55,350 nt of DNA from MED-G16 sp964467915 (GTDB lineage Bacteria > Bacteroidota > Bacteroidia > Cytophagales > MED-G16). Location: contig CAYXSW010000007.1 of the NCBI GenBank assembly GCA_964467915.1, positions 1 through 55,350 on the forward strand. The letters run 5' to 3'. The first letter of the stretch is position 1, and the number at the start of each line of letters is the position of its first letter. Under the pieces are notes generated by a model. It ran no database searches and was not told the DNA's origin. It saw only the letters and a program-made list of their open reading frames with translations. Positions 26,901-34,682 of the stretch are shown here, piece after piece. Both the position numbers and the translations under genes were made by a program.

Positions 26901-28204
26901 CAGAAATTGGATTATTTGAATCTACAGATAGAGGTATCTCTTGGCATAAAGTAGTTGGGGATTTACCAAATGTTACAATTTGGGATATGAAAATAAAAGA
27001 TGAAGGACAAGTTGTATTTGCAACTCATGGACGAGGTATATGGACAGCTACTTTAGAAGATTTAAAAACTTTCGTCCCTAAGCCTACGACCTTAGCTCCT
27101 ACCTTATTAGAAGCTTATCAGTCAGATAACAATGAGAAGTATGAGATAAAGGCTAAAGTTAATTTAAGATCTATATATGATTCTCTTGAAATAAAGGCAA
27201 ATAGTGTACTAAGATCAACATATTATGACACGGATTCTATAATTGAAAGAGAATATATTTTTGAAGTTGATGATAAAGGAGATTTTAGTATACAAGCATT
27301 TGCTTATAAGGATGGAGTAATGTACCCATCTAATATATTAGAGATAGCTGTAAATCCTATTTTAGATGCAAGAACACAATTTAAAACTACTTTTAGTGAT
27401 CTTGTGGGAGATGAGTTTTATTTGGATAGGTTTAGGATTGGTGTTCAAGGTGGATTTGAAGGAAGGCAGTTACATACTGAACATCCTTATGAATCTGGAG
27501 TTGATGGAGGTTATACAGATGGATATAGTGTACATGCTATGCTTAATATTCCTATCATTGTTACGGATTTTACTCCTTCTATAAAATTCCAAGAAATAGT
27601 TATTGTAGAGCCAGGTGAGCCAGGCACCTCATTTGGTGATGCTCAATTTTGGGATTATGTGATTGTTGAAGCTTCTAAAGATGGGATCATTTGGAAAGCT
27701 TTATTAGATGGCTATGATTCAGACTCAGATCCAGGATGGAAGTCTGCTTATGCTACAAATCAATTTGGAAACCCTGATTTATTAAGAAGTAAAGAAGCTA
27801 ATTTTAAACCTCATTTTAATGAAGGAGATACTGTCAAAGTAAGGTTTAGAATGTTTTCTGATGACTTAACTGTTGGCTGGGGATGGATGGTAGATGATCT
27901 TTATATACAGATGGAGACCCCAGTTGTCCAGGGAATAGAGTTCACTAAATTAGATAAGAACATATCAATATATCCAAATCCGACAAATGGTATTGTTAAT
28001 ATTAAGTTTTTTGATACTTGGAGAGGTGATGTTGAATGTGAAATAATTGATATTTTTGGCAGACCTGTTTATGAAAAAACATTAGATAATAATAATGCAT
28101 CTTCATCTCATAATATTGATATATCAAGTTCTAATGATGGGCTTTATATAATTCAATTGATTCAGGGAGATAAGAAGACTATGTACAAACTAATAAAAGA
28201 GTAA
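23951..28204 (+). CDS. Large Asp-box (BNR/sortilin-like) surface protein with lipobox-like N terminus and T9SS C-terminal domain
   Basis: 1417 residues. The N terminus is a long hydrophobic signal ending in LVLISCNK, which resembles a lipoprotein box. About ten Asp-box repeats (SxDxGxxW; for example KSTDGGTSW, KTTDGGTSW, YTHNGGSSW, ESTDRGISW) run from residue ~155 to ~1000, predicting a VPS10/sialidase-like beta-propeller. A central non-propeller insertion follows near 430-640, then beta-rich domains, and the last ~75 residues form a type-A T9SS sorting domain (ISIYPNPTNGIVNIKF). Likely a cell-surface binding or hydrolytic protein; no sialidase catalytic set was recognised. Abuts terC convergently with no spacer. 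Confidence 0.88.
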   Translation: MKFFNFNFLLLFFLLFLVLISCNKVENNESIFKPKKSKNSIIVGDAKYDGPEKYMYYHAAIKHGDVDVTKPSRFRSYKPDYKRIELEKALKRLNNNNYSRSTGNSNPTYSTYAKDNAVFIERGPYNAPGRTRALIVDASDPSKDTWIAGSVGGGVWKSTDGGTSWVSISNDMDNIAISWLGQSKSNTDVLYAATGENWIGSLGDITGAGVYKSVNSGANWTNISTKDSGGYVDSRFSNVSRLVVDPNDSDVVVISTVDTNDAGHGYIFKTTDGGTSWSEVFDRHIRIQQIIAAPSDFNIQYAALRGVGVIKSTDAGSSWVNPGGIGLGGTVSYDNDGGILSGGGGGAFGRLELAVSHQNPDIIYAGIDGDDASYLRVSYDGGTTWNLLKNNDNTEDDWLWIQGWFDNTLTVNPFNDSIVYYGGRDASKATVLSDPGTSFSGSTTKVTLDNISSHMNLVNIWGGSAISPDETEWNNNSDSPDLVDIEVRFGPGKRQKAYRFSVPDGSTSGVTHDKYNYEGVVEVPFEVWNISADPEQQLTVSFRDNKNDGEFNLLAAQGESREYIFPQSLPYDPDMNQPEIIGDGTPGNVNSVYGQLHKSLFLIWPFLADGVSWDSQNLPESKIKIEFIDATYKTLKKSVEYMTNQYDNGGDDDINENVHVDHHNLGTIVDSEVDSTFRLYLTTDGGIYYTISDKDPGSKDDHFHRAGLISDIKFAPAGGYNTTQFYGADKIAGFDQYIAGAQDNGTFFSPRNQDAIDTTNYFHPIGGDGFEVIAHFTDPDKMFGGYQGNNLYYTHNGGSSWSYVGGFLTGSGPFINRASTSYQDPDILFTINSSGVDKSSDFGVSWKHTSIGGTWGNSFWSGADVEVSLANPRFVYAGGVMGNSADIFISKDWGATFDPVTKFSNLGAISGLYSHPTEDSTAYILFGIAGEAKVIETKNLGDSWNDLSGFHLNLSGKSSNGFPDVAVYSFLVMPHDSNIMWVGTEIGLFESTDRGISWHKVVGDLPNVTIWDMKIKDEGQVVFATHGRGIWTATLEDLKTFVPKPTTLAPTLLEAYQSDNNEKYEIKAKVNLRSIYDSLEIKANSVLRSTYYDTDSIIEREYIFEVDDKGDFSIQAFAYKDGVMYPSNILEIAVNPILDARTQFKTTFSDLVGDEFYLDRFRIGVQGGFEGRQLHTEHPYESGVDGGYTDGYSVHAMLNIPIIVTDFTPSIKFQEIVIVEPGEPGTSFGDAQFWDYVIVEASKDGIIWKALLDGYDSDSDPGWKSAYATNQFGNPDLLRSKEANFKPHFNEGDTVKVRFRMFSDDLTVGWGWMVDDLYIQMETPVVQGIEFTKLDKNISIYPNPTNGIVNIKFFDTWRGDVECEIIDIFGRPVYEKTLDNNNASSSHNIDISSSNDGLYIIQLIQGDKKTMYKLIKE

Positions 28205-28924
28205 TTATTTTTTAATTTTTATTCTCTTTAAACTTACTCTTCTAAATCTTATATTTAATAATTCTACTCCTAATGTGAAGAAAAGGGCAAAATAAATAAA
28301 CCCTTTTGGAATTTCATAGTGTGCTGCTTCAAGAATTAATGTAAAGCCAATTAATATTAAAAAGCATAAAGCTAAGATTTCAAGTGAGGGATATCTATCG
28401 ATTATATCACTAATTTTTGATGAATAAAAAATCATAAAAAGAATTGATATAGCTACTGCAATAATCATTAATAATAAAACTTCTGTTAAGCCAATTGCCG
28501 TTAGAATTGAGTCTACAGAAAAAACAAAATCAACTGCTACAATTTGCCAAATTACTGATCTGAATGATACAGATTTAATAATAATAATTTTCTCATCAAA
28601 ATTTGCATTTATCTTATGAGATATTTCAAGTGCACTTTTAAATATTAAAAAGACACCACCAAAAAATAATATTATGTCTTTGATACTGAAATTAAGAAAG
28701 ATTGGTTTAGTGAGGCTAATAAACCAAGTCAACCCGAATAGCATAATAATTCTTAAAACAAGAGCTAACAAAAGACCAATTACTCTGGCTTTCTTCCTAT
28801 CCTCTTTATTTACCTTATTAGTTACAATTGATATAAATATAATATTATCTATACCTAAAATTATTTCTATAATTGTTAATGTGAATAGCGCTACATAAGT
28901 CTCTAACTGAAGAAATATTTCCAT
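28205..28924 (-). CDS. TerC family integral membrane protein
   Basis: 239 residues with about seven transmembrane helices. The TerC family signatures are clear: an early EIILGIDNIIFISIV with acidic and Asn residues in the membrane, and VDFVFSVDSILTAIG in the middle. Related proteins (E. coli Alx, B. subtilis MeeF/MeeY) export manganese and help metalate exoenzymes; the name reflects tellurite resistance, which need not apply here. Its stop abuts the stop of the upstream convergent surface-protein gene. No tellurite operon partners are present. Confidence 0.9.
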   Translation of the reverse strand: MEIFLQLETYVALFTLTIIEIILGIDNIIFISIVTNKVNKEDRKKARVIGLLLALVLRIIMLFGLTWFISLTKPIFLNFSIKDIILFFGGVFLIFKSALEISHKINANFDEKIIIIKSVSFRSVIWQIVAVDFVFSVDSILTAIGLTEVLLLMIIAVAISILFMIFYSSKISDIIDRYPSLEILALCFLILIGFTLILEAAHYEIPKGFIYFALFFTLGVELLNIRFRRVSLKRIKIKK

Positions 28925-29012
28925 TTAATTATAAATTAATATATATTAAAATAATAAGAACAATTTTGTTTACTTTGGCATCTAATTTACATAGCGAAAT
29001 TAAAATATTAAA

Positions 29013-29696
29013 ATGAAAAATATTATTGAAGTTCAGGATATTTCTAGACACTACTTTGTAGGTAATCAAACTGTTAAAGCTCTTGATTCAGTTACTGTTG
29101 ATATAAAAAAGAATGAATATGTTTCCTTTATGGGGGCATCAGGTTCTGGAAAGTCAACCCTAATGAACATAATTGGTTGCTTAGATTCTCCAACTGGAGG
29201 GAAATATAAGCTTAATAGTAAAGATGTTAGTAACATGACTGAAAATGAACTTGCAGATATAAGAAACAAAGAAATTGGATTTGTTTTTCAGACATTTAAT
29301 TTACTTCCTAGAGCTTCTGCTTTGGATAATGTTTCTTTACCTTTAGTTTACGCTGGTTATTCATCTAATGAGAGAAAAGAAATGGCAATGCAAGCTCTTA
29401 AAGATGTTGATCTAGTTGACAGAGCAACTCATAAACCAAACGAATTATCTGGAGGTCAGAGGCAGAGAGTAGCTATTGCTAGAGCTCTTGTGAACAATCC
29501 AAGTATAATTTTAGCTGATGAACCTACAGGTAATTTAGATAGTAAGACGTCATTTAGTATAATGGATCTTTTTTCAATACTGCATGATAAAGGTAATACT
29601 ATAATTATGGTTACTCATGAAGAAGATATTGCAAAGTACTCTAAGAGAATTGTGAGATTAAAAGATGGCTTAATTTCTTCTGATAAAAAAAATTAA
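29013..29696 (+). CDS. ABC transporter ATP-binding protein, MacB/LolD type
   Basis: 227 residues. Walker A GASGSGKSTL (residues ~41-50), Q-loop VFQTFNLLPR, signature LSGGQRQRVAIARAL (~144-158), Walker B IILADEPTGNLDS, and the H-loop MVTHEED are complete. The Q-loop and signature wording matches the MacB/LolD/FtsE group, which powers FtsX-like permeases moving lipoproteins, peptides or signals. No permease gene lies nearby, so the partner must be encoded elsewhere. Followed 9 bases later by ilvE. Confidence 0.93.
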   Translation: MKNIIEVQDISRHYFVGNQTVKALDSVTVDIKKNEYVSFMGASGSGKSTLMNIIGCLDSPTGGKYKLNSKDVSNMTENELADIRNKEIGFVFQTFNLLPRASALDNVSLPLVYAGYSSNERKEMAMQALKDVDLVDRATHKPNELSGGQRQRVAIARALVNNPSIILADEPTGNLDSKTSFSIMDLFSILHDKGNTIIMVTHEEDIAKYSKRIVRLKDGLISSDKKN

Positions 29697-29705
29697 CTTT
29701 AAATA

Positions 29706-30761
29706 ATGAAAATTAGAGTAGATAAGGTTAAAACATCGAATTTATCAAAAGTTAATTTCTCAGATCTCGGTTTCTGTAAATATTATACTGATCATATGTT
29801 TATTGCTGATTACGAGGATGATAAATGGTCTAATTTTAGAATTGTCCCACATGACGATTTAAAGCTATCTCCGGCATGTGCAACTCTACACTATGGTCAG
29901 ACAATATTTGAAGGTCTAAAAGCTTATAAAAATAAAGAAGATAAAATTCTTATTTTTCGTCCAGATAAAAATGCCAAAAGATTTAATAAGAGTGCTGAAA
30001 GAATGTGTATGCCAACTTTTCCAGAAAAATATTTTACTCAATCAATAATAGAATTATTAAAAATAGAAAATGAATGGGTTCCCTCTGAAGAAAACAGTTC
30101 ATTATATATACGTCCACTGATGTTTGCTCTTGATCCATTTATAGGAATTAAACCTGCTGATAAATATGTTTTTATAATCATTTGTGGTCTTGCAGGAGGG
30201 TATTATTCTGAACCAGTTAATGTTAAAATAGAGACTAAATTCACACGGGCAGTTTCTGGTGGTGTTGGTTTTTCAAAGACAGCAGCAAATTATGCTGCAG
30301 CTCTTTACCCTGCCATAGAAGCACAAAAAGATGGTTTTCATCAATTAATTTGGACAGATGGTATAGAACACAAGTATGTTGAAGAGTCAGGAACTATGAA
30401 TTTATTTTTTGTGATAAAAAATAAATTAATTACACCTCCTCTTGGAGATACTGTTTTAGATGGAGTCACCAGAGATAGCATTATTGTTCTTAGTAAAGAA
30501 CTTGGTATTGATGTGGAGATAAGAAAAGTTTCTGTTGATGAAATAATTAATTCGTTAGAAAATAATTTAATTAAAGAAGCTTTTGGAGCAGGGACTGCTG
30601 CAACGATTGCACCAATAAAGACTATTGGCTACAAAAATAAAAAATATAATATACCTCAATTATCCAGGAATTCTATCTCATCTACCTTACTCAAATCACT
30701 AAATTCAATAAAGTATGGAGATATTGAAGATAAATTTAGTTGGATACATAAATTAAATTAA
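29706..30761 (+). CDS. ilvE: Branched-chain amino acid aminotransferase
   Basis: PLP fold-type IV enzyme interconverting leucine, isoleucine and valine with their 2-oxo acids. 351 residues, the eukaryotic-like BCAT size. The catalytic lysine lies in VGFSKTAANYAA (near residue 197), preceded by the LDPFIGIKPADKY segment. The EESGTMNLFFV and LDGVTRDS phosphate-binding motifs are present. It completes leucine synthesis begun by the leu operon at the window start. Its TAA shares one base with the ATG of prfB. Confidence 0.95.
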   Translation: MKIRVDKVKTSNLSKVNFSDLGFCKYYTDHMFIADYEDDKWSNFRIVPHDDLKLSPACATLHYGQTIFEGLKAYKNKEDKILIFRPDKNAKRFNKSAERMCMPTFPEKYFTQSIIELLKIENEWVPSEENSSLYIRPLMFALDPFIGIKPADKYVFIIICGLAGGYYSEPVNVKIETKFTRAVSGGVGFSKTAANYAAALYPAIEAQKDGFHQLIWTDGIEHKYVEESGTMNLFFVIKNKLITPPLGDTVLDGVTRDSIIVLSKELGIDVEIRKVSVDEIINSLENNLIKEAFGAGTAATIAPIKTIGYKNKKYNIPQLSRNSISSTLLKSLNSIKYGDIEDKFSWIHKLN

Positions 30762-31844
30762 TGAATACAGATCAGATTAATAATTTAACAAAGCGTGCCT
30801 CAGCTCTAAGGGGCTATCTTTGACTATGAAAAAAGAAAAGAACTAATTTCATCAAAAGAAAAGGCTTCGCTTGAACCTGACTTCTGGAACAATAGGAAAG
30901 AAGCCGAAAAAGTTTTAAAAGAAATATCATCAAATAAAGTATGGGTTGTAGCATATGATGATATTTTAAATTCCATATCTGACTTAGAGGCTTTATTTGA
31001 ATTTTATGAATCAGGAGAAGTTGAAGAAGAAGAAATAGAATTAGAGTATACTAAAACATTAGATTTAATTGAGAAGCTTGAGTTTAAGAAGATGCTTTCA
31101 AGTAAGGAAGATCAAATGAGTGCAATTATTGAAATAAATCCAGGTGCTGGAGGGACTGAGAGCCAGGACTGGGCAAGTATATTGATGAGAATGTATATTA
31201 TGTGGGCAGAATCTCAAAGTTTCATTGTTAAAAAAGTAAATGTTCAACCTGGAGATACTGCTGGGATAAAATCTGCAATATTGGGAATTGAAGGTCAATT
31301 TGCATATGGTAATTTAAAATCAGAGATCGGTGTACACAGACTAGTAAGAATTTCTCCCTTTGATTCTGGCGCAAGAAGACATACTTCATTTGCGTCTGTT
31401 TTTGCATACCCTGAAGTTGATGAAACTATAGAAATAAATGTTAATCCTGCTGATATAGACTGGGAAACTTTTAGGGCTAGTGGGGCAGGAGGTCAAAGTG
31501 TAAATAAAATTGAATCTGCTGTTAGACTAAAACATGAGCCTTCTGGTCTCATTATAGAGTGTCAACAAGAAAGGAGTCAAATTCTAAATAAAGAAAAAGC
31601 TTTAAATATGTTGAAATCTAAGTTATACCAAATAGAAGTTGATAAAGTAAATAAAGAAAAGGATGAAAGGGATAGCACCAAATTGAAGATTGATTTTGGT
31701 TCCCAAATTAGAAACTATGTTCTTCATCCTTATAAAATGATAAAAGACGTTAGAACGAATGTTGAGAGAGGTGATGTGAATAACGTTCTAGATGGAGATA
31801 TTAATGATTTTATTAAAGCTTTTCTGTTGGAAAAGGAAAATTAA
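30761..31844 (+). CDS. prfB: Peptide chain release factor 2, expressed by programmed +1 frameshift
   Basis: RF2 terminates at UGA and UAA. The ATG at 30761 opens a 20-codon frame that stops at TGA 30821-30823. Skipping one base at CTT TGA C continues in frame from 30822 to the TAA at 31842, giving about 360 residues. The site is the classic one: Shine-Dalgarno-like AGGGG at 30809-30813, then TATCTTTGAC. The joined protein has the RF2-type ISPFDS recognition motif (near residue 200) and the catalytic GAGGQSVNK loop (near 240). The in-frame TGA is thus a regulatory element by which low RF2 favours frameshifting, not a mutation. Confidence 0.97.
30809..30824 (+). promoter_or_regulatory. prfB +1 frameshift site
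   Basis: AGGGGC, then TAT, then CTTTGAC reproduces the conserved RF2 recoding site, including spacing from the Shine-Dalgarno-like stimulator to the CUU UGA slip codons. Only the base after AGGGG differs from the E. coli form. Confidence 0.95.
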
Positions 31845-31875
31845 ATTAATAAAATTACAGGTCTAAGTTTATCCT

Positions 31876-33114
31876 ATGATTTTAAGTAAAATATCTGGAG
31901 ATTTCGTTGCCAATACTCAATTAAAAATGTCTCCATTTTTTGAAAGAACAAGTAAAATCAATATGTCACAAGAGTGGAAAAGATGGGGTGGATTTTTGGC
32001 AGCTACAAAATATGATTTGTCCCATGACAATGAGTATTTTGCAATAAGAACTAAAGCTGGATTATTAGATATATCACCTTTATATAAGTATAGAATTCAA
32101 GGTAAAGACTCAATTTTTTTTATTAATAGACTAGTTACAAGGAATATTAACATTTGTGAAGTAGGTCAGGTAATGTATTCTCCTTGGTGTGATGAAAATG
32201 GTAAAGTTATAGATGATGGTACTATACAGAGGTTAGGGAAAGAAGACTTTAGACTAACTAGTGCTGAACCAAACTTGAGTTGGTTAGAATTAAATTCCTA
32301 TGGTATGGAAATCAAAATTTATGATGAATCTGACAAAGTATCAGCATTAGCTCTTCAGGGCCCAAATTCTAGGGATATAATTAATTCTATTTCCTCAAAA
32401 CCCATAAATGATCTGAAGTATTTTAGAATAATTAATACTGATTTTAATGGAATTGATGTTTGGATTTCAAGAACTGGATATACTGGAGATTTGGGTTATG
32501 AGATTTGGATAAATCCTAAGGAATCTTTGGAAGTCTGGGATATACTAATTGAAAAAGGTAAAAATTTTGGAATAACTCCAGTTGGACTCAATGCATTGGA
32601 TATTTCTAGGATTGAGGCTTCTCTCATTCTTTTAGATGTAGATTATATTTCTTCAAGACACGCACTAATTGAATCAAAAAAATCTTCTCCATATGAATTG
32701 GGTTTAGGTTGGTCTGTAAAATTAAATTCAGGAAATTTCATAGGATCAAAATCTCTTAAAAATGAAAGTAAAAATCCATCAGAATGGAAGTTTATTGGGA
32801 TTGAGATTTTATGGGATGATCTTGAAAAACTTTTTAAAAATGTTGGGTTACCACCAGATCTTCCTCATGGTGCTTGGAGAGATAGTGTGCCTCTTTATTT
32901 TAATAAGAATCAAGTTGGGTATGCTACAAGTGGATGTTGGTCACCTATCCTTAAAAAATATATTGCTTTGGCTCATGTTAAATCTAAATATTCTGATTTG
33001 GGGTCTATTCTAGATTTTGAAATTAAGGTCGAGCATTATAGACATTTAACTCCTGCAAAGGTTGTTAAAACTCCTTTTTATAACCCTAAAAGAAAAGTAT
33101 CATGTCCAAAGTAG
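31876..33114 (+). CDS. GcvT-like aminomethyltransferase (folate-dependent)
   Basis: 412 residues, related to the glycine cleavage T-protein and to the C-terminal half of dimethylglycine/sarcosine dehydrogenases and DmdA. Family segments: LLDISPLYKYRIQGKDS, the DENGKVIDDGTIQRLG stretch containing the conserved catalytic-type Asp, ALQGPNSRDI, RTGYTGDLGYEIWI, and a C-terminal barrel with YATSGCWSP. No GcvH or GcvP gene is adjacent, so it is probably not the T-protein itself. By context it would capture a methyl or methylene group from an amine onto tetrahydrofolate. It overlaps the next FAD enzyme gene by 13 bases. The exact substrate is unknown. Confidence 0.85.
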   Translation: MILSKISGDFVANTQLKMSPFFERTSKINMSQEWKRWGGFLAATKYDLSHDNEYFAIRTKAGLLDISPLYKYRIQGKDSIFFINRLVTRNINICEVGQVMYSPWCDENGKVIDDGTIQRLGKEDFRLTSAEPNLSWLELNSYGMEIKIYDESDKVSALALQGPNSRDIINSISSKPINDLKYFRIINTDFNGIDVWISRTGYTGDLGYEIWINPKESLEVWDILIEKGKNFGITPVGLNALDISRIEASLILLDVDYISSRHALIESKKSSPYELGLGWSVKLNSGNFIGSKSLKNESKNPSEWKFIGIEILWDDLEKLFKNVGLPPDLPHGAWRDSVPLYFNKNQVGYATSGCWSPILKKYIALAHVKSKYSDLGSILDFEIKVEHYRHLTPAKVVKTPFYNPKRKVSCPK

Positions 33115-34682
33115 ATAAGTATGATGCAATTATAATTGGAGGCGGTCATAATGGTTTGACTGCAGCAGCGTATCTTTCAAAAGCTGGTAAAAAGGTATTG
33201 GTTTTAGAAAGAAGGCACGTTTTGGGAGGTGCTGCGGTTACAGAAGAAGTTTTTTCAGGATTTAAATTTTCAGTTTGTTCTTATGTTGTGAGCCTATTAA
33301 AGGCTAATGTTATAAGAGAGTTAATGTTACCACGTTTCGGTCTTGAAATATTACCACTTGAAAGTACATTTACTCCTTTAGATAATGATTATTTATTTAG
33401 AACATCTGATCATGATCAAACCTATAAAGAAATATATAGACATTCTAAAAAGGATGCTGAAAATTATTCAAGATTTGGCCCTCTTATGGGTCAAGTAGGC
33501 ATGGCAGTTAGGCCTATTCTAGAAACAATAGCTCCAAATGCTATTAGACCAAGCATTAATGATTTACTTTCTTTGAAAAGTTTAATGGGTCATGTAAATG
33601 GCTTAAACAATGAAACTTTTGAATACTTATGTAAGCTTATGACAATGAGTTCAGCAGATTTTCTTGATGAATGGTTTGAATTTGAGCCTCTAAAAGCTAC
33701 TATGTCAGCAAGCGGAATTATTGGAACTTTTATGGGGCCTAGATCTCCTGGTTCAGCTTATGTTATGCTACATCATTATATGGGTGATATTGATGGTTCT
33801 TTTCGAGCTTGGGGATTTCAAAGGGGAGGAACTGGAGAGTTAAGTATGACTATAGCTCGTTCTGCTGAATACTTTGGAGCGGAAATATTAACAAATGCTT
33901 CAGTTGATAAAGTAATTGTTAAAAATGGAAAAGCTGTTGGTGTTGCTCTAGAGAATGGAGATGAGTATAAATCAGAAATGGTAATTTCTGGTTTAGATCC
34001 AAAGCTAACATTTCTTAAAATGTTGGATGAAAGTGATCTTCCTGAGGATTTTGTTACAGATATAAAAAATTTTAGAATTAGAGGTTCTTCAGGAAAAGTT
34101 AATTTAGCTCTAGATGGATTACCTAATTTCACTTCTTTGCCAGGTAATGGGCCTCATTTAAGAGGTGCTATTTCAATAAGTCCAAGTTATGATCATCTCG
34201 AAAAAGCATATGATGATGCTAAATATGGTAATTTCTCAAAAGAACCATATATGGACATTATATTGCCTTCAGTATTGGATCCAGAAATGGCTCCTCCAGG
34301 AAAACACGTAATGTCATGTTTTGTACAGTATGCTCCATATAATTTAAATGGAGGTTGGGATGATAGTAAAAGAGAAGCTTTTGGAGATGCTGTAGTTAAT
34401 ACTCTTTCAAGATTTGCCCCAAACATAAAAGATTTAATATTACATCGTCAGGTTCTTACCCCAATGGATCTAGAGAAAACTTTTGGATTAACAGAAGGAA
34501 ATATTTTTCATGGTGAATTAACATTACAGCAATTATTTTCATTTAGGCCTGCTGTAAAATGGGCTGATTATACTACTCCTATAAAAAATTATTATCAATG
34601 CGGATCGGGCACACATCCAGGAGGAGGAGTTACTGGTTCTCCAGGTGAAATGGCTGCAAAAAAAATACTTAAAATATGGTAA
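33102..34682 (+). CDS. FAD-dependent oxidoreductase, phytoene desaturase/PYROXD2-like (copy 1)
   Basis: 526 residues. The N-terminal dinucleotide-binding fold reads AIIIGGGHNGLTAAAYLSKAGKKVLVLERR followed by LGGAAVTEE. The C terminus has the FAD-contacting CGSGTHPGGGVTGSPG. The central DEWFEFEPLKATMSASGIIG block is shared with the next gene. It is a flavoprotein of the amine-oxidase/CrtI clan, but no carotenoid genes are nearby. Linked by overlap to a GcvT-like gene, it may oxidise a methylated amine. The 7-base overlap with the downstream paralogue suggests equimolar synthesis, perhaps a heterodimer. Confidence 0.88.
   Translation: MSKVDKYDAIIIGGGHNGLTAAAYLSKAGKKVLVLERRHVLGGAAVTEEVFSGFKFSVCSYVVSLLKANVIRELMLPRFGLEILPLESTFTPLDNDYLFRTSDHDQTYKEIYRHSKKDAENYSRFGPLMGQVGMAVRPILETIAPNAIRPSINDLLSLKSLMGHVNGLNNETFEYLCKLMTMSSADFLDEWFEFEPLKATMSASGIIGTFMGPRSPGSAYVMLHHYMGDIDGSFRAWGFQRGGTGELSMTIARSAEYFGAEILTNASVDKVIVKNGKAVGVALENGDEYKSEMVISGLDPKLTFLKMLDESDLPEDFVTDIKNFRIRGSSGKVNLALDGLPNFTSLPGNGPHLRGAISISPSYDHLEKAYDDAKYGNFSKEPYMDIILPSVLDPEMAPPGKHVMSCFVQYAPYNLNGGWDDSKREAFGDAVVNTLSRFAPNIKDLILHRQVLTPMDLEKTFGLTEGNIFHGELTLQQLFSFRPAVKWADYTTPIKNYYQCGSGTHPGGGVTGSPGEMAAKKILKIW

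Noticed and set aside
30761..30823. prfB as a pseudogene broken by an early TGA
   Set aside because: The TGA sits in the conserved RF2 frameshift context and the rest of the protein is intact, so it is programmed recoding.
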